The notes under the pieces were generated by a model. The model had not been told where the DNA came from. It saw nothing but the letters and a program-made list of their open reading frames with translations, and did no database searches. The position numbers and the translations under genes are program-made. Shown piece by piece: positions 8,768 to 18,607 of a stretch of 64,000 nucleotides of DNA (the first letter of the stretch is position 1; every line of letters begins with the position of its first letter). The DNA is from Rhodanobacter fulvus Jip2 (lineage in GTDB: Bacteria; Pseudomonadota; Gammaproteobacteria; Xanthomonadales; Rhodanobacteraceae), in the NCBI RefSeq assembly GCF_000264315.1, contig NZ_AJXU01000054.1, positions 1 to 64,000 of the forward strand, given 5' to 3'.

Positions 8768-9277
8768 ATGTCTTCTAACGATCGCGAAAATTCGGATGGC
8801 CTGCTCGAAAAGCTGATTGCCGTCAACCGCGTGGCCAAGACCGTCAAGGGTGGCCGCCAGATGAGTTTCACCGCGCTGACGGTTGTCGGCGACGGCGAGG
8901 GCAAGGTCGGCTTCGGCTATGGCAAGGCACGTGAAGTGCCGGTGGCCATTTCCAAGGCGATGGAGCGCGCCCGCCGCCAGATGGTGAACATCGAACTGAA
9001 CAATGGCACGCTGTGGTACGCCATCAAGGCCAACCATGGTGCGGCCCGCGTCTACATGCAGCCCGCTTCCGAAGGTACCGGCGTGATCGCCGGCGGCGCC
9101 ATGCGTGCCGTGCTGGAAGTGGTCGGCGTCAAGAACGTGCTGGCCAAGGCGGTCGGCTCGCGCAACCCGATCAACCTGGTGCGCGCCACCATCAAGGGCC
9201 TGCAGGCAGTCGCCTCGCCCAAGAAGATCGCCGCCAAGCGTGGCAAGACACTGGAAGAGGTGCTCGGCAATGGCTAA
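8768..9277 (+). CDS. rpsE: 30S ribosomal protein S5
   Basis: 169 residues. It has an N-terminal double-stranded RNA-binding-like domain ([28 protein letters not shown]) and a C-terminal ribosomal S5 fold. S5 lies near the decoding centre and the mRNA entry, and changes in the family affect spectinomycin sensitivity and fidelity. Its last 8 nt overlap rpmD. Confidence 0.98.
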   Translation: MSSNDRENSDGLLEKLIAVNRVAKTVKGGRQMSFTALTVVGDGEGKVGFGYGKAREVPVAISKAMERARRQMVNIELNNGTLWYAIKANHGAARVYMQPASEGTGVIAGGAMRAVLEVVGVKNVLAKAVGSRNPINLVRATIKGLQAVASPKKIAAKRGKTLEEVLGNG

Positions 9278-9470
9278 GTCTCAAGCAACCGCCGATAAGA
9301 CCGTGCGCGTGCGCCTGGTCAAGGGCCTGCGCGGCGTGCAGGCGCGTCACCGTCTCAGCGTGAAGGCGCTGGGTCTGGGCAAGCTCAATGATGTCCGTGA
9401 ATTGAAGGACAGCCCGCAGGTTCGTGGCCTGATCAACACGGTCTACTACCTGGTCCGGGTCGAGGAGTAA
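9270..9470 (+). CDS. rpmD: 50S ribosomal protein L30
   Basis: 66 residues from the ATG at 9270, which overlaps the rpsE stop by 8 nt. The open frame extends upstream within rpsE, but only this start gives the family length. The conserved core [19 protein letters not shown] is clear. L30 is a small peripheral protein of the large subunit. Confidence 0.96.
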   Translation: MAKSQATADKTVRVRLVKGLRGVQARHRLSVKALGLGKLNDVRELKDSPQVRGLINTVYYLVRVEE

Positions 9471-9475
9471 TCATC

Positions 9476-9907
9476 ATGCGTCTGAATGACATCAAGCCGG
9501 CCGCCGGTTCGCACAAGACGCGTCTGCGCGTCGGTCGCGGTATCGGTTCGGGCCTGGGCAAGACCGCTGGTCGCGGTCACAAGGGTCAGCATGCCCGCGC
9601 GGGTGGCACCCACAAGTACGGTTTCGAAGGCGGCCAGATGCCGCTGAACCGCCGGATGCCGAAAGTCGGTTTCCGCTCCAAGTTGAAGGTCGGCAGCCAG
9701 GAAGTGTTCCTGTACCAGCTGGCCAGTCTCAAGGCTGACGTGATCGACGTCGTCGCGCTGCATCAGGCTGGCCTGATCAACAGTCGCGCCAAGAAGGTCA
9801 AGGTCGTCCTGAAGGGCGAGATCGGTCGCGCGGTGAAGTTGTCAGGTCTGCTGGCTACCGCCGGCGCCAAGGCAGCCATCGAGGCGGCCGGCGGCAGCGT
9901 GGAGTAA
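9476..9907 (+). CDS. rplO: 50S ribosomal protein L15
   Basis: 143 residues. The glycine- and arginine-rich N-terminal extension ([20 protein letters not shown], about residues 20-39) threads into 23S rRNA. The globular C-terminal part begins near residue 70. It lies 5 nt after rpmD and 4 nt before secY, the usual tight spc arrangement. Confidence 0.98.
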   Translation: MRLNDIKPAAGSHKTRLRVGRGIGSGLGKTAGRGHKGQHARAGGTHKYGFEGGQMPLNRRMPKVGFRSKLKVGSQEVFLYQLASLKADVIDVVALHQAGLINSRAKKVKVVLKGEIGRAVKLSGLLATAGAKAAIEAAGGSVE

Positions 9908-9911
9908 GACG

Positions 9912-11234
9912 GTGGCTGCAGCCAAGGGCAATGCACTCGGCAAGCTCGGCAAGCTGACGGAGCTTCGTCAGCGCATCTTCTTCGTGATCGGCGCCCTGGT
10001 GGTTTTCCGCCTGGGCTCGTTCATTCCGGTGCCCGGCGTCAATCCGGCGGCGATGACCAGCCTGGTCAACGGCAATGGCTTGATGGACATGTTCAACATG
10101 TTCTCGGGTGGCGCGCTGGAGCGGTTCTCGGTGTTCGCGCTGGGCGTGATCCCGTACATTTCCGCGTCGATCGTGATCCAGATGATGGGGTCGGTCGTCC
10201 CCAGCCTGCAGGCACTGCGCAAGGAAGGCGAGTCCGGCAAGCGCAAGATGACCATGTACACGCGCTTCGGCACGGTCGGGTTGGCGTTGTTCCAGTCGTT
10301 CGGTATCGCGGTGGCGCTGCAGAAGCAGGTGGCGGCCGGCGGAGCACCGGTGGTTTACCACCCGGGCTTCGGCTTCATCATGGCATCGGTGATCGGGCTG
10401 ACCGCGGGAACCATGTTCCTGATGTGGTTGGGCGAGCAGATGACCGAGCGCGGTATCGGCAACGGTATCTCGCTGCTGATCTTCGCCGGTATCGTTGCCG
10501 GTCTGCCGGAAGCGGTGGTGCATACGCTGGGCATGGCCAACAACGGCGAGTTGACGGTGCTGAAGTTGTTGATGGTGTTCGGGCTGGTCCTGGCGGTCAC
10601 GGCGTTCGTGGTGTTCATGGAGCGTGCGCAACGACGCATCACCGTGAATTACGCGCGGCGCGGCGGCGGTCAGAACGCTTACCAGAACCAGAGCTCGCAT
10701 CTGCCGCTGAAGATCAACATGTCGGGTGTGATTCCGCCGATCTTCGCGTCCAGCCTGCTGATGTTCCCGGCAACGGCGATCACCTGGTTCGGTACCGGTC
10801 ACCAGTCGCGCTGGTTGCAGGAGTTGACGCAGTCACTGAACCCGGGCGAGCCGTTGTACGACATCGTGTACTCGATCCTGGTGATTGGTTTCGCGTTCTT
10901 CTATACGGCGATCGTCTTCAATGCCGATGAGACCGCCGACAATCTCAAGCGGTCAGGTGCGCTGATTCCGGGCATCCGTCCGGGTCGGGCCACGGCCAGT
11001 TACGTCGACGCGGTAATGACGCGTCTGACCGGTGTGGGCGCGCTGTATCTGGTGCTGGTATGCCTGGTGCCGTCGTTCATGCAGAGCTTCTGGCACGTAC
11101 CGTTCTATTTCGGCGGCACCTCGCTGCTGATTGTGGTGGTGGTGGTGATGGACTTCACGTCGCAGATCCAGGCGCATCTGGTCAGTCATCAGTACGAAAG
11201 TCTGCTCAAGAAGGCCAACCTTCGCCGCAGTTGA
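9912..11234 (+). CDS. secY: Sec translocon channel subunit SecY
   Basis: 440 residues, starting at GTG 9912 with GGAG at 9901-9904; no nearby ATG fits. About ten hydrophobic segments are visible, including the plug region after TM1 (…[24 protein letters not shown]) and the cytoplasmic loop [33 protein letters not shown] typical of SecY. It forms the inner-membrane protein-conducting channel with SecE and SecG. rpmJ (L36), often the next gene, is missing. Confidence 0.98.
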   Translation: MAAAKGNALGKLGKLTELRQRIFFVIGALVVFRLGSFIPVPGVNPAAMTSLVNGNGLMDMFNMFSGGALERFSVFALGVIPYISASIVIQMMGSVVPSLQALRKEGESGKRKMTMYTRFGTVGLALFQSFGIAVALQKQVAAGGAPVVYHPGFGFIMASVIGLTAGTMFLMWLGEQMTERGIGNGISLLIFAGIVAGLPEAVVHTLGMANNGELTVLKLLMVFGLVLAVTAFVVFMERAQRRITVNYARRGGGQNAYQNQSSHLPLKINMSGVIPPIFASSLLMFPATAITWFGTGHQSRWLQELTQSLNPGEPLYDIVYSILVIGFAFFYTAIVFNADETADNLKRSGALIPGIRPGRATASYVDAVMTRLTGVGALYLVLVCLVPSFMQSFWHVPFYFGGTSLLIVVVVVMDFTSQIQAHLVSHQYESLLKKANLRRS

Positions 11235-11266
11235 GCTGCGTGTGTCGGGTTCGAAGTCGGGAGGTG

Positions 11267-11284
11267 GCGGCACCGCGGTGCCGC
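11267..11284 (+). terminator. Palindromic hairpin after secY
   Basis: A perfect 18-nt palindrome gives an 8-bp GC stem 33 nt after the secY stop. The T-run is poor (GGGCTTTCCC), so it may be an attenuator or pause site between the spc and alpha units. Confidence 0.4.
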
Positions 11285-11289
11285 AGGGC

Positions 11290-11318
11290 TTTCCCGGCAG
11301 TGTAATTCAGGTTAGAAT
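11290..11318 (+). promoter_or_regulatory. Candidate promoter for the alpha operon
   Basis: A -10 box TAGAAT (11313-11318) lies 43 nt before rpsM, and a weak -35 (TTTCCC, 11290-11295) sits at 17-nt spacing. The strong -10 and its position between the secY hairpin and rpsM support it; the -35 does not. Confidence 0.4.
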
Positions 11319-11360
11319 TGCGCGTTTACCGCGCACGAAACGCATCGGAGAAAGAACATC

Positions 11361-11717
11361 ATGGCGCGCATCGCGGGTGTCAATTTGCCGGTCCAGAAGC
11401 ATGTCTGGGTTGGTTTGCAGAGCATTTACGGTATCGGCCGCAGCCGGGCCAAGAAGGTCTGCGCGGATGCTGGTGTGGTTCCCACCACCCAGATCAAATC
11501 CCTCAGCGAGGGTGAGGTGGAGAAAATCCGCCACGAGATCGGCAAATACATTGTCGAAGGTGATCTGCGTCGCGAGGTGGGTATTGCCATCAAGCGTCTG
11601 ATGGATCTTGGTTGCTACCGTGGCCTGCGCCATCGTCGTGGCCTGCCGGTGCGCGGTCAGCGCACGCGTACCAACGCACGTACCCGCAAGGGTCCCCGTC
11701 GCGCGATCAAGAAGTAA
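11361..11717 (+). CDS. rpsM: 30S ribosomal protein S13
   Basis: 118 residues with a GGAG at 11347-11350. The helix-hairpin-helix region ([16 protein letters not shown]) and the basic C-terminal tail reaching the P-site ([20 protein letters not shown]) are present. S13 bridges to L5 at the top of the ribosome. It is the first gene of the alpha unit here. Confidence 0.98.
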   Translation: MARIAGVNLPVQKHVWVGLQSIYGIGRSRAKKVCADAGVVPTTQIKSLSEGEVEKIRHEIGKYIVEGDLRREVGIAIKRLMDLGCYRGLRHRRGLPVRGQRTRTNARTRKGPRRAIKK

Positions 11718-11729
11718 CGGATTCCGAAT

Positions 11730-12116
11730 ATGGCTAAGCCGGTAAAAGCAAAGAAGAAGATCAAGCGCGTTGTCACCGATGCGGTGGCCCACGTGCAGGC
11801 TTCCTTCAACAACACCATCGTCACCATCACCGATCGCCAGGGCAACGCCTTGTCGTGGGCTACCGCCGGCGGCGCCGGTTTCCGTGGCTCGCGCAAGTCG
11901 ACTCCGTTCGCGGCGCAGGTTGCCGCCGAGAAGGCCGGTCGCGTGGCTGGCGAGTATGGCGTCAAGACGGTCGAAGTGCGGATCAAGGGCCCCGGCCCGG
12001 GTCGCGAGTCGGCCGTGCGCTCGCTGAACGCGTTGGGCTTCAAGGTGCTCAACATCATCGACGTCACGCCCATTCCGCACAATGGCTGCCGTCCCCCCAA
12101 GAAGCGTCGAGTCTAA
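11730..12116 (+). CDS. rpsK: 30S ribosomal protein S11
   Basis: 128 residues. The lysine-rich N-terminus is followed by [19 protein letters not shown], a family signature, and the C-terminus ends [19 protein letters not shown]11 forms the platform of the 30S subunit near the E site and the anti-Shine-Dalgarno region. Confidence 0.98.
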   Translation: MAKPVKAKKKIKRVVTDAVAHVQASFNNTIVTITDRQGNALSWATAGGAGFRGSRKSTPFAAQVAAEKAGRVAGEYGVKTVEVRIKGPGPGRESAVRSLNALGFKVLNIIDVTPIPHNGCRPPKKRRV

Positions 12117-12126
12117 GGAGTAACCC

Positions 12127-12753
<627 letters not shown>

Positions 12754-12768
12754 TTACCGGAGCTCTGC

Positions 12769-13767
12769 ATGGCAGTTTCGTCAACTAGCGTGCTGCGGCC
12801 TCGTGGCCTCAGCGTCGAACAGCTCGGAGCCAACCGCGCCAAGGTGGTGGTCGAGCCGCTCGAGCGTGGCTTTGGCCACACCCTGGGCAACGCGCTGCGT
12901 CGCGTGCTGCTCTCCTCGATCCCTGGCAGTGCCATCGTCGAGGTGGAAATCGATGGCGTGCTGCACGAGTACACCACCCTTGAGGGTCTGCAGGAGGACG
13001 TGATTGAAGTCCTGCTCAACCTGAAGGAAGTGGCGATTCGTCAGCATACCGGCGATGAAGTCACCCTCACGCTGTCCAAGAAGGGCAAGGGCGTGGTCAC
13101 CGCCGGCGACATCGCCGTCGATCACTCGGTGGAGATCATCAACCCCGAGCACGTGATCTGCCACTTGACCAAGGACATCGCACTCAACATGCGCCTGAAG
13201 GTGCGTCGTGGCGTCGGCTACCAGCCGGCCAGCGCGCGCCAGCATCCGGATGACGAGGCGCGTCCGATCGGTCGGCTGCAGCTGGACGCGTCGTTCGCAC
13301 CCGTGTTGCGCGTCGCCTATGAGGTGGATGCGGCTCGTGTCGAACAGCGCACCAACCTCGACAAGCTGATTCTCGACATCGAGACCAACGGCACCATCAA
13401 TGCCGAGGATGCGGTTCGCAAGGCGGCTGAAATCATCAACGACCAGTTGTCGGTCTTTGGCGACTTCTCGCGTCGCGAAAACGACATCAGCACCGCCGAG
13501 AAGAGCGGTTTCGATCCGTTGCTGCTGCGTCCGATCGATGATCTGGAACTCACCGTGCGTTCGGCGAACTGCCTGAAGGCCGAGAGCATCTATTACATCG
13601 GCGACCTGGTGCAGAAGACCGAGGTGGAGCTGCTGAAGACGCCGAACCTGGGCAAGAAGTCGCTCACCGAAATCAAGGACGTCCTGGGTGGCCGTGGCCT
13701 GGCCCTGGGCATGAAGCTCGAGAACTGGCCGCCGCCGGGCTTGTCCCACGGCATGCAGTTGGGTTGA
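12769..13767 (+). CDS. rpoA: RNA polymerase alpha subunit
   Basis: 332 residues. The N-terminal domain (about 1-235) provides dimerisation and beta/beta' contact, with the signature [19 protein letters not shown] near residues 32-50. The C-terminal domain from about residue 250 contains helix-hairpin-helix motifs that bind UP elements and activators ([35 protein letters not shown]). It sits at its usual place between rpsD and rplQ, but 179 nt separate it from rplQ. Confidence 0.99.
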   Translation: MAVSSTSVLRPRGLSVEQLGANRAKVVVEPLERGFGHTLGNALRRVLLSSIPGSAIVEVEIDGVLHEYTTLEGLQEDVIEVLLNLKEVAIRQHTGDEVTLTLSKKGKGVVTAGDIAVDHSVEIINPEHVICHLTKDIALNMRLKVRRGVGYQPASARQHPDDEARPIGRLQLDASFAPVLRVAYEVDAARVEQRTNLDKLILDIETNGTINAEDAVRKAAEIINDQLSVFGDFSRRENDISTAEKSGFDPLLLRPIDDLELTVRSANCLKAESIYYIGDLVQKTEVELLKTPNLGKKSLTEIKDVLGGRGLALGMKLENWPPPGLSHGMQLG

Positions 13768-13774
13768 TCGAAAG

Positions 13775-13872
13775 CCGGGATTCGGAATACGGGATTTGAG
13801 ATCCGGTAGAGCACGTTCTCGCGAGGATGTTGCTCTTACGAATCCCGAATCCCCAATTTCGAATCCCGAATC
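13775..13872. repeat. Xanthomonad-type palindromic repeat (REP/BIME-like)
   Basis: Imperfect inverted repeat. The left arm carries GGGATTCGG…GGGATTTG units and the right arm CGAATCCCGAAT units in opposite orientation. Centre stem AGAGCA (13808-13813) / TGCTCT (13831-13836) encloses a CTCGCGAG palindrome. Elements with this 'gaatcccgaatcc' composition are scattered between genes in Xanthomonadales genomes. It lies inside the alpha operon, between rpoA and rplQ. Confidence 0.65.
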
Positions 13873-13946
13873 AAAAAGCGGGTAATCCGCGGAAGGCCGG
13901 ACAAAGGTGCCGGTTTTTCATAACAACAGACAGAGAGTTTTCCGCC

Positions 13947-14330
13947 ATGCGCCACCAATATTCCGGACGCAAGCTCAATCGCACCAGCAGCCATCGCGAA
14001 GCCATGTTCAAGAACATGGCCTCGTCGCTGTTCAAGCACGAGCTGATCCGTACCACCCTGCCCAAGGCGAAAGAACTTCGCCGCGTCGCCGAGCCGCTCA
14101 TCACGCTGGCCAAGACCGACGGCGTCGCCAATCGCCGCCTCGCCTTCGCGCGCCTGCGCGACAAGGAAGCGGTGGGCAAGCTGTTCGTCGAGCTGGGCCC
14201 GCGTTACCGCGAGCGTCCCGGCGGCTACCTGCGTATCCTGAAGTGCGGCTTCCGCCCCGGTGACAACGCGCCGATGGCGTACGTCGAACTGGTCGGTCGC
14301 CCGCAGGTCGAGGCGGTTGACGCCGACTGA
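13947..14330 (+). CDS. rplQ: 50S ribosomal protein L17
   Basis: 127 residues from the ATG at 13947 ([20 protein letters not shown]). The frame is open further upstream through the repeat, but only this start gives family sequence. L17 lines the lower tunnel exit region. It is the last ribosomal gene of the cluster and is followed by a strong intrinsic terminator. Confidence 0.98.
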   Translation: MRHQYSGRKLNRTSSHREAMFKNMASSLFKHELIRTTLPKAKELRRVAEPLITLAKTDGVANRRLAFARLRDKEAVGKLFVELGPRYRERPGGYLRILKCGFRPGDNAPMAYVELVGRPQVEAVDAD

Positions 14331-14360
14331 TCCGCGCGGACATCCAGACGTCCAAACACG

Positions 14361-14394
14361 AAACCCCGGTCGGGCAACCTTCCGGGGTTTTTGT
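14361..14394 (+). terminator. Intrinsic terminator after rplQ
   Basis: Stem AAACCCCGG (14361-14369) / CCGGGGTTT (14382-14390) has a 12-nt loop and runs into TTTTTGTTT. It closes the ribosomal cluster. Confidence 0.85.
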
Positions 14395-14505
14395 TTGTCG
14401 AAGGATCGGTTCTGTCGGCGCGTCCATCGCCGGTGCGATGATGTATTTGGCCCGGTCCGGCATGCTGACAGCATCGCGCCGAACCGGTAATGTCGGGAGC
14501 TCGCC

Positions 14506-15027
14506 ATGCAGCAAGATGTCATGAATCCACTTCGTTGGTCGTATCGCGTCAGTTTTCTCGTCGGGTTCTGCGCCTGTTTCGGCTTGCTCGCTTTCGCCCT
14601 GTACGCCGAATACGGCCTGGGCATGGCGCCTTGCCCCTTGTGCGTATTCCAGCGCGTTGCCTTCCTTGCGATGGGTTTCTTCTTCTTGCTGGGAGGCTTG
14701 CACGCGCCGAGCGGCCGCAACGGTCGCTGGACATACGCGGGGCTGGTGTTGCTGAGTGCCCTGGGTGGGGTTGTCACTGCCGGCCGGCATCTGTGGTTGC
14801 AAACGCTGCCACCGGATCAGGTCCCGTCCTGCGGGCCCGGCATCGGTTATCTGTTCGATGCGTTTCCACTCGGAAAAATGCTGAAGCTGGTGTTCACCGG
14901 TTCGGGTGAGTGCGCCAAGGTGGAGCCCATTCTGGGCCTGCCGATGCCGGCGTGGAGTTTGTTGTGGTTCGTGTTGCTGGCGGTGCTGGCGATCGTGGCA
15001 GTCCGTCGTCGTAGCGTGGGGAAGTGA
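14506..15027 (+). CDS. dsbB: Disulfide bond formation protein DsbB
   Basis: 173 residues with four predicted membrane helices. DsbB reoxidises periplasmic DsbA and passes electrons to quinone. Both periplasmic cysteine pairs are present: Cys43-Pro-Leu-Cys46 in the first loop and Cys109 plus Cys136 in the second. A GGGAG ribosome-binding site at 14495-14499 supports the ATG at 14506 over the one at 14521. It ends beside the DAHP synthase start, so the two genes are probably cotranscribed although functionally unrelated. Confidence 0.93.
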   Translation: MQQDVMNPLRWSYRVSFLVGFCACFGLLAFALYAEYGLGMAPCPLCVFQRVAFLAMGFFFLLGGLHAPSGRNGRWTYAGLVLLSALGGVVTAGRHLWLQTLPPDQVPSCGPGIGYLFDAFPLGKMLKLVFTGSGECAKVEPILGLPMPAWSLLWFVLLAVLAIVAVRRRSVGK

Positions 15028-15029
15028 TC

Positions 15030-16424
15030 ATGCAGCCTGGCTCGCAACGGGACACGAACACCTTCCCGCCGGCGCCGGCGTCGTGGACTCCGGCGTCATG
15101 GCAGCAGCACGAGGCACTCCAGCAGCCGCATTACGAGGACGCAGCCGAGCTGGCCGCGGCCACCACGCACCTGGCGCAGTTGCCGCCGCTGGTGACGTCG
15201 TGGGAGGTTCTGGCGCTGAAGCAGGCCTTGGCCGAGGCGCAGGATGGCCAGCGATTCCTGCTCCAGGGTGGCGATTGTGCCGAGAGCTTCGCCGACTGCA
15301 GCAGCCCGATCATCTCCAACCGGTTGAAGGTGCTGTTGCAGATGAGCCTGGTGCTCGTGCACGGCCTCAAGAAGCCGGTGCTGCGGGTCGGGCGCTTTGC
15401 CGGTCAGTACGCGAAGCCGCGCTCGGCCGACATGGAAACGCGCGACGGCGTGAGCCTGCCGAGCTTTCGTGGTGACCTGGTCAACAGCCCGGAATTCACG
15501 CCCGCCGCGCGCCGAGCCGATCCGCAGCGGCTGATCCAGGCGCACGCGCATTCCGCACTGACGATGAACTTCGTGCGTGCGCTGATCGATGGCGGGTTCG
15601 CCGACTTGCGCCATCCCGAGTACTGGGACCTGGCCTGGGTGGAGCATTCGCCCTGGGCGGCCGAGTATCGGCAGATGGTGGCGGCCATCGGCGATTCCCT
15701 GCAGTTCATGGAAACGCTGGCCGGCCCGATTGCGGGTTTTTCCAAGGTGGATTTTTTCACCTCGCATGAAGCGCTGCTGTTGCACTACGAGCAGGCGTTG
15801 ACGCGCGAAGTGCCGCGTAACCCCGGCTGGTTCAATCTCTCCACCCACTTCCCCTGGATCGGCATGCGCACGGCGGCGCTGGATGGCGCGCATGTGGAAT
15901 ATTTCCGTGGCATCCGCAATCCGGTGGCGGTGAAAGTGGGCCCCACGGTGACGCCGGATCAGTTGCTGCCCTTGATCGATGCACTCAACCCCGAGGATGA
16001 GCCGGGCAGGCTCACGCTGATCCATCGCATGGGCAACGCGAAAATCGCCGAGGCCTTGCCGCCGTTGTTGCAGGCGGTCAAGCGCGAAGGGCGCCGCGTG
16101 TTGTGGGTGGCCGACCCCATGCATGGCAATACCGAGAGCACGTCGAACGGTTACAAGACGCGACGCTTCGCCAATATCAGCGGCGAGCTCGATCAGGCGT
16201 TCGACATCCACGCGGCGGCGGGTACGCGCCTGGGTGGAGTGCATCTGGAGTTGACTGGTGAGGACGTGACCGAATGCACGGGCGGCGCACGTGGCCTGGT
16301 TGATGCGGATCTGGATCGCGCCTACAAATCGATGGTGGACCCGCGCTTGAACTACGAGCAGTCGCTGGAAATGGCCATGCTGATCGTGCGCAAGTCGAAC
16401 GGAAAAATTCCCTCCCGCGGCTGA
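15030..16424 (+). CDS. Class II 3-deoxy-D-arabino-heptulosonate-7-phosphate synthase
   Basis: 464 residues, matching the plant-like class II DAHP synthases. It condenses phosphoenolpyruvate and erythrose 4-phosphate in the first step of the shikimate pathway. Family motifs in order: LLQGGDCAESF (metal/PEP site), VLRVGRFAGQYAKPRS, VKVGPTVTPDQL, LTLIHRMGNAKI and VLWVADPMHGNTE. The ATG at 15030 has GGGGAAG just before it; a GTG at 15024 overlapping dsbB is an alternative. Class II enzymes serve primary aromatic biosynthesis in xanthomonads, and no secondary-metabolite genes adjoin this one. Confidence 0.95.
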   Translation: MQPGSQRDTNTFPPAPASWTPASWQQHEALQQPHYEDAAELAAATTHLAQLPPLVTSWEVLALKQALAEAQDGQRFLLQGGDCAESFADCSSPIISNRLKVLLQMSLVLVHGLKKPVLRVGRFAGQYAKPRSADMETRDGVSLPSFRGDLVNSPEFTPAARRADPQRLIQAHAHSALTMNFVRALIDGGFADLRHPEYWDLAWVEHSPWAAEYRQMVAAIGDSLQFMETLAGPIAGFSKVDFFTSHEALLLHYEQALTREVPRNPGWFNLSTHFPWIGMRTAALDGAHVEYFRGIRNPVAVKVGPTVTPDQLLPLIDALNPEDEPGRLTLIHRMGNAKIAEALPPLLQAVKREGRRVLWVADPMHGNTESTSNGYKTRRFANISGELDQAFDIHAAAGTRLGGVHLELTGEDVTECTGGARGLVDADLDRAYKSMVDPRLNYEQSLEMAMLIVRKSNGKIPSRG

Positions 16425-16509
16425 TCCTTCCGGGCATATCCACGTGGCGGGGTGTGGCACGACGTCGCGGTTGGCCCCATGGTTGCCCGATTGCCTGCGA
16501 CAGGGGATC

Positions 16510-16515
16510 TATAAT
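16510..16515 (+). promoter_or_regulatory. Consensus -10 box placed for a leaderless transcript
   Basis: A perfect TATAAT ends 6 nt before the ATG of the diheme cytochrome gene. A start 7 nt downstream of a -10 would fall on the ATG itself. No good -35 is present at standard spacing. Confidence 0.45.
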
Positions 16516-16521
16516 CGGCGG

Positions 16522-17304
16522 ATGAACTGGTTTGTCTTGCCGCACCTCGCCTGGTCGGGATTGGCTTCGCGGGCAGCGATCGCGTTGCTCGTGGTCTGTG
16601 CGCCCCTTGCTGCGGCACGGGCCGCAGATGCCGTATCCACCGCGGATGCGCCGCCGCAGGTTCCCGATACGATTCAGCAGCGCGTGAAGGCCTGCAGCAC
16701 CTGTCATGGTGTGCACGGCGAAGGTTCACCCGGTGACGGTGTGTTCCCGCGGCTGGCCGGCAAGCCCGCCGCGTATCTTGCGCAGCAGCTCGCTTATTTC
16801 CAGCACGGTCTGCGCAAATACGCGCCGATGGAATACACCGTGCGCCAGCTGAGCCCGGCCTACATGGAAGAGATCGCCGCCTATTTTTCCGCTCAGGAAG
16901 CGCCTTACCACCAGTCGCCGGTGCCTTCGGTTTCCGCGGCGGTGATGGAGCGCGGCAAGCAGCTGGTGGAGCGCGGTGATTCCACGCGCGGCATCCCCTC
17001 ATGCGTCAGCTGCCATGGTGAGCGGCTTACCGGCGTGGAACCGGCGATGCCGGGCCTGGCCGGGTTGTCCTACGACTACGTCAGCGCGCAGATCGGTTCC
17101 TGGCGCACGCATACCCGTGCGGCAAAGTCGCCCGATTGCATGGCGATCGTGGCCAATCGCCTGCGTGATTCCGACATCACCGCGGTTGCCGCGTGGCTGG
17201 GCAGCTTGCCGCCGCCGACCGACATGCACGCGCAGCCGGCCGGTGTCGAAAAGCAGGTCTTGCCGGGCTGGTGCGTGGCGAGTGACGCCGGAGTCACGCC
17301 ATGA
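16522..17304 (+). CDS. Periplasmic diheme cytochrome c (c4-like)
   Basis: 260 residues. A Sec signal peptide spans about residues 1-35 (hydrophobic AAIALLVVCAPLAAARA). Two heme c motifs are visible, C58-S-T-C-H62 and C161-V-S-C-H165, each followed by the glycine-rich loops of the two-domain cytochrome c4 / c553 family. Such proteins shuttle electrons between bc1 complexes or dehydrogenases and terminal oxidases. It is longer than classic c4 owing to a C-terminal tail with an extra cysteine. The start is at 16522, because the upstream in-frame extension lacks a signal-like N-terminus. Its TGA overlaps the next cytochrome gene by 4 nt. Confidence 0.85.
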   Translation: MNWFVLPHLAWSGLASRAAIALLVVCAPLAAARAADAVSTADAPPQVPDTIQQRVKACSTCHGVHGEGSPGDGVFPRLAGKPAAYLAQQLAYFQHGLRKYAPMEYTVRQLSPAYMEEIAAYFSAQEAPYHQSPVPSVSAAVMERGKQLVERGDSTRGIPSCVSCHGERLTGVEPAMPGLAGLSYDYVSAQIGSWRTHTRAAKSPDCMAIVANRLRDSDITAVAAWLGSLPPPTDMHAQPAGVEKQVLPGWCVASDAGVTP

Positions 17305-18584
17305 AGCGATGGATTGCCGGTTTGCTGGTGGTCGTTCTCGTGCTGGCGGCGTTGGCGTGGATGTTCTTCCCCTCGCCCCGGGAAAGGTCGCCGCAGTCCG
17401 CATTACCCCAGGTGAATGCCGCCACCCTGCGCGATCCCGCGCTGATTGCCCGCGGCGAATACCTTGCCGCGGTCGGCGATTGCGCGGCCTGCCATACCCG
17501 CAAGGGCGGCGTTCGCTATGCGGGCGGTCGTTCGTTGGCGACGCCGTTCGGCAATGTCCCGGCGTCCAATCTCACGCCGGATCCCGACACCGGCCTGGGT
17601 CGCTGGAGCTTCGAGGATTTCTGGCGGGCGTTGCACCTGGGCGAGGGACGCCACGGCGAACTGCTGTATCCGGTGTTTTCCTACACCTCGTTCACCAAGG
17701 TCACGCATGACGACGCGCTGGCGATCTTCGCCTACCTGCAGTCGCTGCCGCCCGTGCGGCAGGCGTCCGAGCAGCCCTCGTTGCGTTTCCCGTACAGCCT
17801 GCGTCGCAGCCTTGCGGCGTGGCGTGCGCTGTATTTCAAGCCTGGCGTCTATCAGCCTGACCCCGCGCAGTCGGAACAGTGGAATCGTGGCGCCTATCTG
17901 GTACAAGGCCTGGGCCATTGCAATGAATGCCATGCCACGCGCGACGCGCTCGGCGGTTTGTCTCCCGACCACACGTTGACCGGTGGCCAGATACCCGAGC
18001 AGAACTGGTACGCCCCCGATCTGAGCGTCAATCAGGGTGGCGGGCTGGAAGGGTGGAACAAGGGCGACATCGTCGACTTGCTGAAAACCGGCCAGTCGAC
18101 CAAGGGCGCGGCCTTCGGGCCCATGGCGGACGTGGTGCGCAAGAGCACCCAGCACATGACCGACACGGATCTGGATGCGATCGCCACCTACCTGCAATCG
18201 TTGCCGGCGCGTCCGGCCGCCCAGGCGCCAGTGTCGCGCGTGACGTTCGACCGCAAGAAGGGCGCGAAGCTGTATGCGGATCGGTGTGCGGATTGCCATG
18301 GCGCCGATGGTCGTGGCGTGGCGGGCATCTATCCACCGCTGGACGGCAATACCTCGATCAACGAACCGACCGGCATCAATGCGATCCGCACCGTGCTGCT
18401 GGGCGGTTTCGCGCCAGTCACCGCGGGTAATCCGCGTCCGTACTCGATGCCGCCTTATGCGCAGGAATTGAACGACGAGGACGTGGCGGCGGTGGTCAGC
18501 TACATCCGCCAGTCGTGGTCGAACAAGGCGCCGGCGGTGCGGCCGTCGGACGTCAGCGTGTACCGGCATACCCCGATCGATTAG
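17301..18584 (+). CDS. Membrane-anchored triheme cytochrome c (alcohol dehydrogenase cytochrome-subunit-like)
   Basis: 427 residues. An uncleaved-looking N-terminal membrane helix (about residues 5-23) is followed by three heme c sites: C61-A-A-C-H65, C207-N-E-C-H211 and C329-A-D-C-H333. Three heme domains, the GEYLAAVGDCAACHT block and the NLTPDPDTGLGRW motif match the cytochrome subunits of periplasmic alcohol, gluconate or aldehyde dehydrogenases. No flavin or quinoprotein catalytic subunit is encoded on either side, so its electron donor is unknown. The ATG overlaps the preceding cytochrome's stop, so the two are probably made together. Confidence 0.88.
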   Translation: MKRWIAGLLVVVLVLAALAWMFFPSPRERSPQSALPQVNAATLRDPALIARGEYLAAVGDCAACHTRKGGVRYAGGRSLATPFGNVPASNLTPDPDTGLGRWSFEDFWRALHLGEGRHGELLYPVFSYTSFTKVTHDDALAIFAYLQSLPPVRQASEQPSLRFPYSLRRSLAAWRALYFKPGVYQPDPAQSEQWNRGAYLVQGLGHCNECHATRDALGGLSPDHTLTGGQIPEQNWYAPDLSVNQGGGLEGWNKGDIVDLLKTGQSTKGAAFGPMADVVRKSTQHMTDTDLDAIATYLQSLPARPAAQAPVSRVTFDRKKGAKLYADRCADCHGADGRGVAGIYPPLDGNTSINEPTGINAIRTVLLGGFAPVTAGNPRPYSMPPYAQELNDEDVAAVVSYIRQSWSNKAPAVRPSDVSVYRHTPID

Positions 18585-18607
18585 CGCGCGAATGTCGACG
18601 CCCGGCT

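Noticed and set aside
13897-13915. Possible intrinsic terminator CCGG…CCGGTTTTT before rplQ
   Set aside because: The stem is only 4 bp and the downstream gene continues the operon; too weak to call.
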